A DNA stretch of 64,000 bases from Kaustia mangrovi (lineage in GTDB: Bacteria > Pseudomonadota > Alphaproteobacteria > Rhizobiales > Im1). The first letter of the stretch is position 1, and every line of letters starts with the position of its first letter. A program made the translations under genes and the position numbers. Under the pieces are notes generated by a model. It searched no databases. It was given only the letters and a program-made list of their open reading frames with translations, and had not been told where the DNA came from. The stretch is taken from contig NZ_CP058214.1 of NCBI RefSeq assembly GCF_015482775.1, forward strand, positions 4,566,537 through 4,630,536, written 5' to 3'. Of the stretch, positions 34,816 to 43,734 are shown one piece after another.

Positions 34816-35661
34816 CTAACGCTGCTCGCGGCGGGACATGAAGGCCAGCCTTTCGAAGAGCTGGACATCCTGCTCGTTCTTCAGCAGCGCGCCATGGAGC
34901 GGCGGAATGAGCTTACGGGTATCGCGCTCGCTAAGCGCCTCGGGCGGGATGTCCTCGTTGAGCAGGAGCTTGATCCAGTCGAGGAGTTCCGAGGTCGACG
35001 GCTTCTTCTTCAAGCCCGGAACCTCGCGCAGCTCGTAGAAGGCGTTCAGCGCTTCGGAGACCAGCCGCGACTTGAGCCCCGGGAAATGGACGTCCACGAT
35101 CTCCGCCATGGTGTCCGCGTCGGGGAACTTGATGTAGTGGAAGAAGCAGCGGCGCAGAAAGGCGTCCGGCAGCTCCTTCTCGTTGTTGGAGGTGATGATC
35201 ACGACGGGGCGCTGGCGGGCCCGCACGGTCTCGCCGGTCTCGTAGACGTAGAACTCCATCCGGTCGAGCTCCTGGAGGAGATCGTTCGGAAACTCGATAT
35301 CGGCCTTGTCGATCTCGTCGATCAGCAGCACGACGCGGGCATCGGCCTCGAACGCCTCCCACAGCCTGCCCTTGCGGATATAGTTGCGGACATCCTTCAC
35401 GCGCTCGTCGCCGAGCTGGGAATCGCGCAGGCGCGTCACGGCGTCGTACTCGTAGAGCCCCTGATGGGCCTTCGTCGTCGACTTCACGTGCCATGTGACG
35501 AGCGGCATCTCCAGTGCCCCCGCCACCTCCTCGGCAAGCACCGTCTTGCCGGTGCCGGGCTCGCCCTTCACGAGGAGGGGCCGCTCCAGCGCGATGGCGG
35601 CATTCACCGCGATGCGCAGGTCCTCCGTGGCGACATAGCTGGCTGTTCCTTCGAATTTCAT
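34816..35661 (-). CDS. MoxR-family AAA+ ATPase
   Basis: 281 residues. Walker A GEPGTGKT (residues ~33-40), Walker B VVLLIDEIDKAD, sensor 1 VIITSNNEKELPDAFLRRC. ATG 35661 lies 9 nt behind AGAGGATG and begins MKFEGTASYVATEDLRIAVN, the usual start. It powers MoxR/VWA chaperone systems; the fitting VWA partner is the CoxE-like protein at 19680-20858, 14 kb away. This family branch occurs widely in alphaproteobacteria without a known client. Confidence 0.92.
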   Translation of the reverse strand: MKFEGTASYVATEDLRIAVNAAIALERPLLVKGEPGTGKTVLAEEVAGALEMPLVTWHVKSTTKAHQGLYEYDAVTRLRDSQLGDERVKDVRNYIRKGRLWEAFEADARVVLLIDEIDKADIEFPNDLLQELDRMEFYVYETGETVRARQRPVVIITSNNEKELPDAFLRRCFFHYIKFPDADTMAEIVDVHFPGLKSRLVSEALNAFYELREVPGLKKKPSTSELLDWIKLLLNEDIPPEALSERDTRKLIPPLHGALLKNEQDVQLFERLAFMSRREQR

Positions 35662-35888
35662 TGGACGGGACATCCTCTGGCAGGGTCGTGGGCACCGTGG
35701 GACGGGAGGGCTCGTTTTATCGAATGGCGGCCGCGTTGACCAGAAGCGCAAACCGCATCGCACCGCTCCGGCAGGTGGTGTGAGAGAAAAGCTGTCGTAA
35801 GAGGCGAGTTAGGTATTGTCCGTCACCGCCGAGGTGGATATATAGGCGCCACTCACGGGAGGAACGCTGATTAGCGTTGAGGTGTTCG

Positions 35889-36305
35889 ATGGCTGTGGAC
35901 ATCACAGAGGATTACAGGCCGTCAGACGACGAGCCCTTCATGAACGAACGCCAGCGGGAATATTTCCGCAACAAGCTGTTAGCCTGGAAAGACGATATTC
36001 TGCGGGAAAGTCGCGAGACCCTGGAGAACCTGCAGAACGAGAACGCCCAGTTGCCGGACCTCGCGGATCGCGCATCCACCGAGACCGACCGCGCGCTGGA
36101 GCTGAGGACCAGGGACCGTCAGCGCAAGCTCATTGCCAAGATCGACGCGGCACTGGAGCGGATCGAGGACGGCACATACGGCTATTGCGAGGAAACTGGC
36201 GAACCGATCAGCTTGAAGAGGCTCGACGCACGGCCGATTGCGACCTTGTCGGTCGAGGCGCAGGAACGCCACGAACGGCGAGAGCGCGTCTATCGCGACG
36301 ACTGA
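35889..36305 (+). CDS. dksA: DksA/TraR-type RNA polymerase-binding regulator
   Basis: 138 residues. A coiled coil (residues ~20-95, FRNKLLAWKDDILRESRETL, then the acidic tip PDLADRASTETDRALELRTR) is followed by the zinc-finger region YGYCEETGEPISLKRLDARP. Only one of the usual finger cysteines is present, as in other alphaproteobacterial DksA proteins. It binds the secondary channel of RNA polymerase and acts with ppGpp on rRNA and amino-acid promoters. The start at 35889 gives MAVDITEDYRP. Confidence 0.93.
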   Translation: MAVDITEDYRPSDDEPFMNERQREYFRNKLLAWKDDILRESRETLENLQNENAQLPDLADRASTETDRALELRTRDRQRKLIAKIDAALERIEDGTYGYCEETGEPISLKRLDARPIATLSVEAQERHERRERVYRDD

Positions 36306-36380
36306 CCGGCGGGGCCGCGGAATGCGGCCTCTTACAGTTTCGGCATACGGAAAGCCGGCCCGGAGCAGTCCGGGTCGACG

Positions 36381-37298
36381 TCAGGCGTGTTCCTGGCGAG
36401 GGGGCTCGGCCTGCCGGTCGTCCGCGCAACCCGACTGCTCGATCTCGACGGTCGCGTGCGAGATGCCGAACTTTTCCGAAAGCCGCGCCTTGATGTCGGC
36501 GTTGGCCTGTTCCGCGCCCGCCGCCTCGGCGATGCGCGCATGGAGCGTGATGAGCGGGCGCTCCTGGGTCAGCGACCAGATATGGACGTGATGGACATCC
36601 TCCACCTGCGGTACGGCGGCGACGAGGTCGTTGGCGATCTCCTCGACTGAAAGGTGATCGGGCGTGCCTTCCAGCAGGATGTGGCCTGCCTCGGAGACGA
36701 GCCGCCAGGCGCCACGCAGCAGGATGAGCCCGACCAGCGCGGAAAGCAGCGGGTCGATCGGCGTCCATCCGGTCCAGATGATGACGAGGGCGGCGAGGAG
36801 GGCGGCCACCGATCCGAGCAGGTCGCCCAGGACGTGGAGCAGCGCGCCGCGAATATTGAGGTTCTCCCGGTCGCCGCCATGGAGCAGGGCGAAGGCGGCG
36901 ATATTGACCGCAAGCCCTGCGAGCGCGACGACGAGCATGGTGCCGCCGAGCACCTCCACGGGCGAGAACAGCCGGTCGGCGGCCTCGAAGAAGATCCAGC
37001 CCACCACGAAGAACAGCGCGATGCCGTTGGCGAAGGCGACCAGGATCTGCAGCCGGTCGAAGCCGTAGGTGCGCTTGCGGTCGGGCGGATGGGCGGCGAG
37101 CCTGAAGGCGTACCAGGCGAAGCCGAGGGAAACGGCGTCGGTGAGCATGTGGCCGGCATCGGCGATGAGGGCCAGCGACCCGGAGATCAGGCCGCCGGCG
37201 ACCTCAGCCACCATGAAGCCGCCGGTGAGCGCGGCCGCCCAGAATGTGCGCCGCTCGTTGCGTTTATGCCCGTGACCCTCGTGCGATACCCCTGTCAT
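36381..37298 (-). CDS. CDF-family metal (zinc-type) efflux transporter
   Basis: 305 residues with six membrane helices, of the ZitB/CzcD branch. A His-rich start (HEGHGHKR) precedes the transport-site pairs: HxxxD in ALIADAGHMLTDAVS (helix 2) and HxxxD in ALLHVLGDLLGSV (helix 5). The C-terminal cytoplasmic ferredoxin-like domain reads VEDVHHVHIWSLTQERPLIT and ends in a short tail. It is an H+-coupled efflux transporter for Zn2+ (or Cd/Co/Fe) in the inner membrane. No metal-responsive regulator is adjacent. Confidence 0.93.
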   Translation of the reverse strand: MTGVSHEGHGHKRNERRTFWAAALTGGFMVAEVAGGLISGSLALIADAGHMLTDAVSLGFAWYAFRLAAHPPDRKRTYGFDRLQILVAFANGIALFFVVGWIFFEAADRLFSPVEVLGGTMLVVALAGLAVNIAAFALLHGGDRENLNIRGALLHVLGDLLGSVAALLAALVIIWTGWTPIDPLLSALVGLILLRGAWRLVSEAGHILLEGTPDHLSVEEIANDLVAAVPQVEDVHHVHIWSLTQERPLITLHARIAEAAGAEQANADIKARLSEKFGISHATVEIEQSGCADDRQAEPPRQEHA

Positions 37299-37334
37299 GC
37301 CGCTTGAGGCCGCTCCCCGTTCAGGTCCCGGCCG

Positions 37335-37946
37335 TCAGTACCTGTCGGAATCGTCGTCGCGCGTCGTCTCCGCGGGACGGATGCTGCGCGGATCGGGAAC
37401 GGAACCGCTCTCATGCGTGCGCGCTCCGCTCCTGGGATAGGGCGGCGGCGTGTCGCCATAGTCGGAGGCGGGCTCCACCGCCGGCGGCTCGGGCGGGCGC
37501 ATGGCAGCCGCGTCATCCGCACCGCGCGCCGCGCCGTACCCGCCGAACAGCGGTGGCTCGGAGTGCTGCTGGGCCCCGGGCGCCTCGCGGCGCGGCATGG
37601 CGGGCTCCGGCGCGCGATAGGGCTCCGGAGGCGCGAAATCGCGCTCGCGGCGCACGGGCGGCTCGTCGTCCCGGCCCATGCCTGTGCCGCTTCGGGCGAT
37701 GTTGGTCTCCACCACGACATCCTGCGGGCCGCCGATCATGAGAAGATGCTCCACGGAATCGCGGCGCACGAGCACGAGGCGGCGCGTCTGGTCCACGGCC
37801 TCGACCTCGGTGACGGCAAGGCGCGCGCCGCCGCCTGTTCCGATGCGCCGGCCCCATCTGCGGGCGACGAGCAGGATGACGAGCAGCGCGAGGAGGACGA
37901 CGAAGACGGTCAGAAAGACCTGCCAATACTCGCTAATGAACTCCAT
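37335..37946 (-). CDS. FliO-like domain membrane protein
   Basis: 203 residues: one N-terminal membrane helix (WQVFLTVFVVLLALLVILLV, residues ~8-27), a small beta domain (RLAVTEVEAVDQTRRLVLVR, then EHLLMIGGPQDVVVETNI) as in FliO, and a long Pro/Glu/Arg-rich disordered tail. FliO assists assembly of the flagellar export gate, but no other flagellar gene lies in this window. The family is often found next to cckA in alphaproteobacteria, as here. Confidence 0.75.
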   Translation of the reverse strand: MEFISEYWQVFLTVFVVLLALLVILLVARRWGRRIGTGGGARLAVTEVEAVDQTRRLVLVRRDSVEHLLMIGGPQDVVVETNIARSGTGMGRDDEPPVRRERDFAPPEPYRAPEPAMPRREAPGAQQHSEPPLFGGYGAARGADDAAAMRPPEPPAVEPASDYGDTPPPYPRSGARTHESGSVPDPRSIRPAETTRDDDSDRY

Positions 37947-38174
37947 TAGACCCAGTTTCCCATTCTTTCCGGCGGCGACGCCGGCTTTCCCGAGGCGACA
38001 ACACTAGCAGACTTGCCGATTTGCGGTCACGCGCTGGATGCGATGCCGGCGCGGCCATGGATATCGTGGTAAACGGCGCAGGCCGACCGCAGCGGCGATG
38101 GCTTCAGGCCGCGCGCCGGCTCCCGCGAACCGTTATACTGCCCGTGATTCGTGCGAGCAGTGCAGACGGTGGCG

Positions 38175-40712
38175 ATGACCGACACCCGGGTGAAGCAGGA
38201 GCGCGGGCAGACGGTGCCCTTGAACGACCGTTCGCATGGCCGGCAGTGGCTGGCCATTCTGCTCGCGCTGCTCCTCGCGGTGGCAAGTGCCGGGGCGGCC
38301 TACCGGTTTCACGGCGCGGCCCCCCTGTGGGCGCTGATTGCACTGGGCATTGTGTCATTTTTGGGTCTGATGGCCATTTTCGGCACGATGGCCGGTCTCG
38401 TCCATTTCGGCCGGGCCTCCCGACGGCAGCAATTCTTCGAGGCGCTGTTCGACGCCGTGCCGGAGGCCTGCGTGGTTACCGACCGGCGCGGGCGAGTGCT
38501 CTATTGCAACCGGCGCTACCGCGCGCTGGTGGAGCGTGCGGGCCTTGCGCGTCTCGTCGGCGTGGAAAGCCTCTATGCGGGATATCCGGAGATTTCCGAC
38601 CGGATCTACCGGCTGGCCCAGGCCGCGCGAGACGGCGAGGGCGCGAGCGAGGAGTTCCGCCTGTCCGCCGGCAGCGCGGCGGCCGGCGCCTATCCCGACA
38701 AGTCGGCCTGGGTGCGGATCTCGGTGGATTGCGCGGTCCGCGACGGCGGGGGAGGGCCGGTCACGCTGTGGCGCGTCGCCGATGCGACCGACGAGCGCGC
38801 GCGCCAGGAGGAGGCCTTCGAGCACCTCCAGTTCATCATCAACTATCTCGACCATGCCCCGGCCGGCTTCTTCTCCGCCGATGCGGACGGCAATATCGAG
38901 TATATCAACGCAACGCTCGCGGAGTGGCTGGGTGTCGACCTCGCCGAGACGACCGGCGGCGCGCTCAATCTGAAGGACATCGTCGCGGATACCGGTGAGC
39001 AGATCCTCGCCGGCGCGGTTCCGGGGCCCGGCGGGATCGCCATAGAGAGCTTCGATCTCGACCTGAAGACGCGGGACGGGCGCATCGTGCCGGCGCGTAT
39101 CGTCCACCGGCTCGATTTCGACGAGGAGGGCCGGCAGAAGCCGTCGCGCTCGCTCGTCCTCGACATGCGGCCGGAGGCGGAGGGTGGCATGGCCTCCGAG
39201 CCCACCGAGATCCGGCTGTCGCGGCTCGTCAACTCCGCCCCCATCGGCATTGCCGAGGTCGACGAGGACGGCTGTATCGCCAATGCCAATGCCGCTTTCA
39301 CGAAGGTAATGGGCAAGAAGGCGGCCCGCGGCGCCGGGCTCGCCGATCTGGTGGGCGAGGAGGAACGCGGCGCCATCGCGCAGGCCGTCGACGCCGCGCG
39401 CGATGGCCGCGTGCCCGCGCCGGTGGACGCCAATCTCGCCGGCGAGGAGGGGCGGACCGCGCAGCTTTTCTTCAGCCGCGCGGAGGACGCCGCGGGCGGT
39501 GCCGCGCGGGTCGTGGTCTATGCGGTCGACACCACCGCGCACCGGTCGCTGGAGATGCAGTTCGCCCAGAGCCAGAAGATGCAGGCCATCGGCCAGCTCG
39601 CCGGCGGCATCGCGCACGACTTCAACAATGTCCTCACCGCGATCATCGGCTTCTCCGACCTCCTGCTCGCCAAGCACCGGCCGACCGACCCGTCCTTCAA
39701 GGACATGATGAACATCAAGCAGAACGCCAACCGGGCGGCCAATCTGGTGCGCCAGCTCCTGGCCTTCTCGCGCCAGCAGACCCTGCGCCCGGAAGTGCTG
39801 TCGCTGACCGACGTTCTGTCTGACCTCGGAAACCTGCTCGGCCGGCTGCTCGGCGAGAAGATCGAGCTGCAGATCACCCATGGCCGCGATCTCTGGCCGG
39901 TCAAGGCGGATGTGAACCAGTTCGAGCAGGTGATCATCAACCTCGCCGTCAATGCCCGCGACGCCATGCCCGAGGGCGGCACGCTGACGGTGCGCACCGC
40001 CAATGCGAGCGTCGACAAGACCAAGACGCCGAAGCCCGACGTCATGCCGCCGGGCGACTATGTGCTCTGCGAGGTGTCCGACACCGGCACCGGCATGCCG
40101 CGGGAGGTGCTGGAGAAGATCTACGAGCCCTTCTTCTCCACCAAGGATATCGGCAAGGGAACGGGGCTCGGCCTCTCCACGGTCTACGGCATCGTCAAGC
40201 AGACCGGGGGCTTCATCTTCTGCGACAGCGAGGTCGGCAGGGGCACGACTTTCCGCATCTATCTGCCCCGCCATATCCAGAGCGAGGAGAAGGCGCCGGA
40301 GGACCGGGCCGACAAGCGCGACGCCAGGCGCGCCGACCTGACCGGCAAGGGGACGGTGCTGCTCGTGGAGGACGAGGAGGCCGTGCGCGCCTTCGCCGTG
40401 CGCGCGCTCGCCCAGCGCGGCTACACGGTTCTGGAGGCCGAACGCGGCGACGCTGCCATCGAGCTCGCCGCCGAGCACGAGGACGCCATCGATCTTCTCA
40501 TCTCCGATGTCTCCATGCCGGAGATGGACGGTCCCACGCTCCTGAAGGAGCTGCGCAAGCGCGGCATGACGGCCAAGGTCATCTTCATCTCCGGCTATGC
40601 GGAGGACTCCTTCCGCAAGAATCTCGAGGATACGGAGGATTTCGCCTTCCTGCCCAAGCCGTTCACGCTCAAGCAGCTCGCCGCGGCGGTGAAGGACGCG
40701 ATGGAGGGCTAG
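38175..40712 (+). CDS. cckA: Cell-cycle hybrid histidine kinase CckA
   Basis: 845 residues. Two membrane helices (residues ~18-40 and ~46-72) are followed by PAS domains (about residues 85-200, 215-335 and 350-455). The HisKA domain has phospho-acceptor His at about residue 481 in GGIAHDFNNVLTAIIGFSDL, followed by HATPase (NARDAMPEGG, DTGTGMP, STKDIGKGTGLGLSTVYGIV) and a C-terminal receiver with Asp in LLISDVSMPEMDG (about residue 777). This is the CckA plan. CckA feeds ChpT and then CtrA and CpdR, controlling the cell cycle. The start at ATG 38175 follows GTGGCG; an ATG eight codons earlier is less likely. Confidence 0.95.
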   Translation: MTDTRVKQERGQTVPLNDRSHGRQWLAILLALLLAVASAGAAYRFHGAAPLWALIALGIVSFLGLMAIFGTMAGLVHFGRASRRQQFFEALFDAVPEACVVTDRRGRVLYCNRRYRALVERAGLARLVGVESLYAGYPEISDRIYRLAQAARDGEGASEEFRLSAGSAAAGAYPDKSAWVRISVDCAVRDGGGGPVTLWRVADATDERARQEEAFEHLQFIINYLDHAPAGFFSADADGNIEYINATLAEWLGVDLAETTGGALNLKDIVADTGEQILAGAVPGPGGIAIESFDLDLKTRDGRIVPARIVHRLDFDEEGRQKPSRSLVLDMRPEAEGGMASEPTEIRLSRLVNSAPIGIAEVDEDGCIANANAAFTKVMGKKAARGAGLADLVGEEERGAIAQAVDAARDGRVPAPVDANLAGEEGRTAQLFFSRAEDAAGGAARVVVYAVDTTAHRSLEMQFAQSQKMQAIGQLAGGIAHDFNNVLTAIIGFSDLLLAKHRPTDPSFKDMMNIKQNANRAANLVRQLLAFSRQQTLRPEVLSLTDVLSDLGNLLGRLLGEKIELQITHGRDLWPVKADVNQFEQVIINLAVNARDAMPEGGTLTVRTANASVDKTKTPKPDVMPPGDYVLCEVSDTGTGMPREVLEKIYEPFFSTKDIGKGTGLGLSTVYGIVKQTGGFIFCDSEVGRGTTFRIYLPRHIQSEEKAPEDRADKRDARRADLTGKGTVLLVEDEEAVRAFAVRALAQRGYTVLEAERGDAAIELAAEHEDAIDLLISDVSMPEMDGPTLLKELRKRGMTAKVIFISGYAEDSFRKNLEDTEDFAFLPKPFTLKQLAAAVKDAMEG

Positions 40713-40850
40713 GGACGGCAGTCGGAGCGGTATGGCTATATATCGCCTGTGGCTAGTCTTGCGGTGCCGTCCAGGAGCGATCCCGGGACCCGATAGCGGC
40801 GCTGCCCGTATACGGCACCCGTCTCCGGTGCCTGAGCCCGGCCCCCTCTT

Positions 40851-40951
40851 CGTCATCCCCGCGAAAGCGGGAATCCATATCTTTGAAACTGCACATGGAT
40901 CCCCGCTTTCGCGGGGATGACGGACAAGGATGCGGGGATGACGGACAAGGA
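40851..40951. repeat. REP-like element: 28-bp inverted repeat plus 21-bp tandem duplication
   Basis: The arms 40851-40878 and 40895-40922 are inverted repeats (one mismatch) with the widespread CATCCCCGCGAAAGCGGG core. Directly after, 40911-40930 is repeated as 40932-40951, giving a partial second copy of the right arm. It lies in the 481-bp gap between cckA and the amidase, both on the plus strand. The rest of the gap (40713-40850 and 40952-41194) shows no gene. Confidence 0.8.
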
Positions 40952-41194
40952 ATGCTGCATATGGACCGTGTCGCCAATGGATCCCGGGAACAACCATCGG
41001 CACGACCCTCGGTTGGACAATGACGCGTGAGCGCCCTATGCGGCAGCCTCGTGTGGATCGAGAGGTGGCGGGATTGTCTCTCTCTCTGCATGCCACGGCG
41101 CGCCCATTTTCCCGTTTTCCGTTCGGGAGGGCATGATATGGTCGCCGCCGACCCGCCCGTTCGAACCATCCCCACCATTTGCGAGTAAGAGGCC

Positions 41195-42547
41195 ATGACC
41201 GCTTCGCCGACCCTGCCGACACTGGACCGCCATGCCAAGGATCTTGCCGAAGGGCGCACCACGTCGCGCGCTCTGGTTGAGGCCGCCCTTGCCCGCATCG
41301 ACGAGACAAGCGGGGAGGGGGCGCGCGCCTTCGTGCGTGTCGACCGGGAAGAGGCGCTTCTCGCCGCCGACTACATGGATGCGCTGCGGGCCCGCGGCGC
41401 CGCACCATCGGCCTATGCCGGCATCCCGATCTCGGCGAAGGACCTGTTCGACCTTGCGGGCCAGGTGACGACGGCCGGCTCCACGGTGCTCGCGGGCGAG
41501 CCGTCGGCCGAGCGCGACGCGCCGGCGATCGCGCGGCTGAAGCAGGCGGGCCTCGTGGTGCTCGGGCGCACCAACATGACGGAATTCGCCTATTCGGGCG
41601 TCGGCCTCAACTCGCATTACGGCACGCCGGCCAGCATCTGGGACCGGGAAACGCGGCGCATTCCGGGCGGCTCCTCGGCGGGTGCGGGCGTCGCGGTGGC
41701 GGAGGCCATGGGTGTCGTCGGCATCGGCACGGATACGGGTGGATCCTGCCGCATTCCGGCGGCTTTCAACGGTATTGTCGGCTACAAGCCGTCCTCGGGC
41801 CGGGTGCCTTGCGAGGGGGCCTATCCGCTGGCGACGTCGCTCGATTCCGTGGGCCCGCTCGCCCCGAGCGTGGCTTGCGCGGCGGCCATCGATGCGCTGA
41901 TGGCGGGCGACTGGGATGGCACGGTCGGCGAGCTCGATCCCGCGCGGATCCGCATCGGCGTGCCGCAGACGCTTGTCCTCGACGGGCTCGACGAGGCCGT
42001 GGCGCGCGACTTCGAGCGTGCGCTGGGCAAGCTCTCCCAGGCCGGCATGCGCGTCGAGGATATCACCCTCGCCGAGTTTGCCGAGCTGCCGAAGATCAAT
42101 GCCGGCGGCGGGCTTGCCGCTGCCGAGGCCTATGCCTGGCACAGGGACATGCTGGAGGACCGCGAGGCCGATTACGATCCGCGGATCGCCCGGCGGATCC
42201 TCGCCGGCAAGGCGCTGTCGGCAGCCGACCTGATCGAGATCCTCGCGGCGCGCGAGGTGATGATCGACATCGCGGATGCCGCGATGGACGGTTTCGACGT
42301 CCTGGCCCTTCCCGCCGTCGCCATCGTCGCGCCTCCGGTCTCCGCGCTCGACCGGGACGAGGACTATATGCGCATCAACGCGACATGCCTGCGCAACACC
42401 GCCGTCGCGAACTTCCTCGACGGCTGCGCGATCACCATGCCGATGCAGGCGCCGGGCGAGGCGCCGACGGGGCTCATGCTTATGGCCGGGCACGGTGCGG
42501 ACCGGCATCTGTTCGCCGTGGCAAAGGCGTGCGAGGCGCTGATTTAA
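41195..42547 (+). CDS. Amidase-signature family amidohydrolase
   Basis: 450 residues. The Ser-cisSer-Lys triad is visible: Lys in GIPISAKDLFDLAG (about residue 80), the Gly/Ser motif IPGGSSAGAGVAVAEAMG, and the nucleophile in GIGTDTGGSCRIPAAFNGIV (about residues 175-194). No GatB/GatA context exists here and the N-terminus differs from GatA, so it is probably a catabolic or detoxifying amidase. The substrate is unknown. The ATG follows AGTAAGAGGCC. Confidence 0.92.
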   Translation: MTASPTLPTLDRHAKDLAEGRTTSRALVEAALARIDETSGEGARAFVRVDREEALLAADYMDALRARGAAPSAYAGIPISAKDLFDLAGQVTTAGSTVLAGEPSAERDAPAIARLKQAGLVVLGRTNMTEFAYSGVGLNSHYGTPASIWDRETRRIPGGSSAGAGVAVAEAMGVVGIGTDTGGSCRIPAAFNGIVGYKPSSGRVPCEGAYPLATSLDSVGPLAPSVACAAAIDALMAGDWDGTVGELDPARIRIGVPQTLVLDGLDEAVARDFERALGKLSQAGMRVEDITLAEFAELPKINAGGGLAAAEAYAWHRDMLEDREADYDPRIARRILAGKALSAADLIEILAAREVMIDIADAAMDGFDVLALPAVAIVAPPVSALDRDEDYMRINATCLRNTAVANFLDGCAITMPMQAPGEAPTGLMLMAGHGADRHLFAVAKACEALI

Positions 42548-43026
42548 CAATCTTAGATAGTGAAATCGGAAAATCTCCTCAGGGTTGTGATTTGTGTTGA
42601 CAGCCAGTGAGGGTGTTTGTAGATTTAAACAATCGAAGGTTGCAGACGGGTAGAGGCAACACGCAGATCGGGCGGCCTTCGAACTGGGTGGGACCGCACA
42701 GGCAGGGGGATCGGGCGATGGCGATGGGAGCAGCAGGCAGACGGGGATCGGCGCGCCGGCAAATGCCCGCATGCTGCGCCCTGCGCCCCAAAGCCCTCGC
42801 TACCTCGGATCTTTCCGTGCGGTTCAGTGGAATTACGGGTCCGGAGGCCGAGGCGGCCGGGTCCGGAACGGGATCTGCCGGGGCATATGGGGGCGAAAGC
42901 CTTCGCTCCGGTGGGTGGAAGGCCGGGTGCTCTGCTCCTCTCTCCCCATTGGCGGCTGATACTGTGCATCGCCCCTCAGGTAGGGCATCCGGCCTTTTCT
43001 GACTTAAGGCTCTGTACTTCAGTAGA
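42548..43026. other. Noncoding gap between convergent genes, possible small RNA
   Basis: A 527-bp gap separates the amidase stop and the plsC stop. The first ~90 bases are AT-rich and the remainder is GC-rich with local hairpins (for example CCTCGG near 42798 pairing with CCGAGG near 42849) and a direct repeat of CGGGTCCGGA. The open frames on either strand have no protein-like character. The stretch ends in a strong plus-strand terminator, which lies too far from the amidase to be an obvious part of that transcript. It does not match tmRNA, RNase P RNA, SRP RNA or a tRNA as far as can be judged by eye. Confidence 0.35.
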
Positions 43027-43059
43027 ACGGCCGGTTCCCCTTGGGTGCCGGTCGTTTTT
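43027..43059 (+). terminator. Rho-independent terminator (plus strand)
   Basis: ACGGCCGG pairs with CCGGTCGT (one G-T), continued by CCC/GGG around a small loop and followed by TTTTT. It terminates a plus-strand transcript from the amidase side, 480 nt after the amidase stop. The opposite strand has no T-run, so it does not serve plsC. Confidence 0.75.
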
Positions 43060-43074
43060 CCTTTTCGCAGAGCC

Positions 43075-43716
43075 TCAGGTCCAGGGCGGGAAATGTCCCC
43101 GCGCGGCCAGCGCACTCATGCGTGCCTCGAGCGCCTCCATGAAGCCGGCTATGGAGCCCGTCCACGAGAACGCCTCGCCGACGAAGACGTCGCAGGTGAA
43201 GGGCACGAAGAGCCAGCTTCCCTTGGGCAGCGCCTTGCCCAGCCCGTGGAAGAAGACCGGGGTCACGGGGACCTCGGGTGCGGCCTTGGCCAGATGGGCG
43301 ATGCCCTTCTTGTAGCGGGCAAGCCGCTCCGGCTCCCCGCGCGAACCTTCCGGGAAGAGGATCAGGATGTCGCCGCGGGCGAGCGCCGCCTCGCAGTCGG
43401 CGAGCGGATTGCCGCCGGCCCGGCCGCTGCGGTCGATGGGCAGGATGCCGATGAGCCGCGTGGCGATCCATTTCATGACCGGATTGGCGAGGAAATAGTC
43501 CATCGCGGCAACCGGGCGGATGCGGTCGAGGTCTCCCAGCGGAAACAGCGACATGAGCGTCAGCGTGTCGAGATGGGAGTTGTGGTTGGCGACGATGATC
43601 GCGGGGCCGGACCGCGGCAGGCGCTCGCGGTTGCGAATGTTAAGACCCATCACGAGCAGCACGATGCCGCGCACGACGAGGCCGAAGAAGACGAGACGGG
43701 CGAGCCGGGTGAGCAT
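43075..43716 (-). CDS. plsC: 1-acyl-sn-glycerol-3-phosphate acyltransferase
   Basis: 213 residues. One N-terminal membrane anchor (VFFGLVVRGIVLLVMGLNI) precedes the catalytic NHxSHxD motif (NHNSHLDTLTLM). The substrate-binding FPEGSRGEPER and VPVTPVFFHGLG blocks follow. It makes phosphatidate from lysophosphatidate at the inner membrane. It is the last gene of a three-gene phospholipid run (CDP-alcohol transferase, cdsA, plsC), 18 nt after cdsA. Confidence 0.92.
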   Translation of the reverse strand: MLTRLARLVFFGLVVRGIVLLVMGLNIRNRERLPRSGPAIIVANHNSHLDTLTLMSLFPLGDLDRIRPVAAMDYFLANPVMKWIATRLIGILPIDRSGRAGGNPLADCEAALARGDILILFPEGSRGEPERLARYKKGIAHLAKAAPEVPVTPVFFHGLGKALPKGSWLFVPFTCDVFVGEAFSWTGSIAGFMEALEARMSALAARGHFPPWT

Positions 43717-43734
43717 GGACTGCGTGCCTCGTCC

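Noticed and set aside
40911..40951. Tandem 21-bp repeat as a CRISPR array
   Set aside because: Only two copies, no spacers, and it is part of a REP-like palindrome.
38355..41408. 1017-codon open minus-strand frame
   Set aside because: Antisense shadow of cckA; the plus strand carries all expected kinase motifs.
42607..43002. 131-codon plus-strand and 114-codon minus-strand frames in the convergent gap
   Set aside because: Low-complexity composition with no motif or ribosome-binding site; better treated as noncoding.
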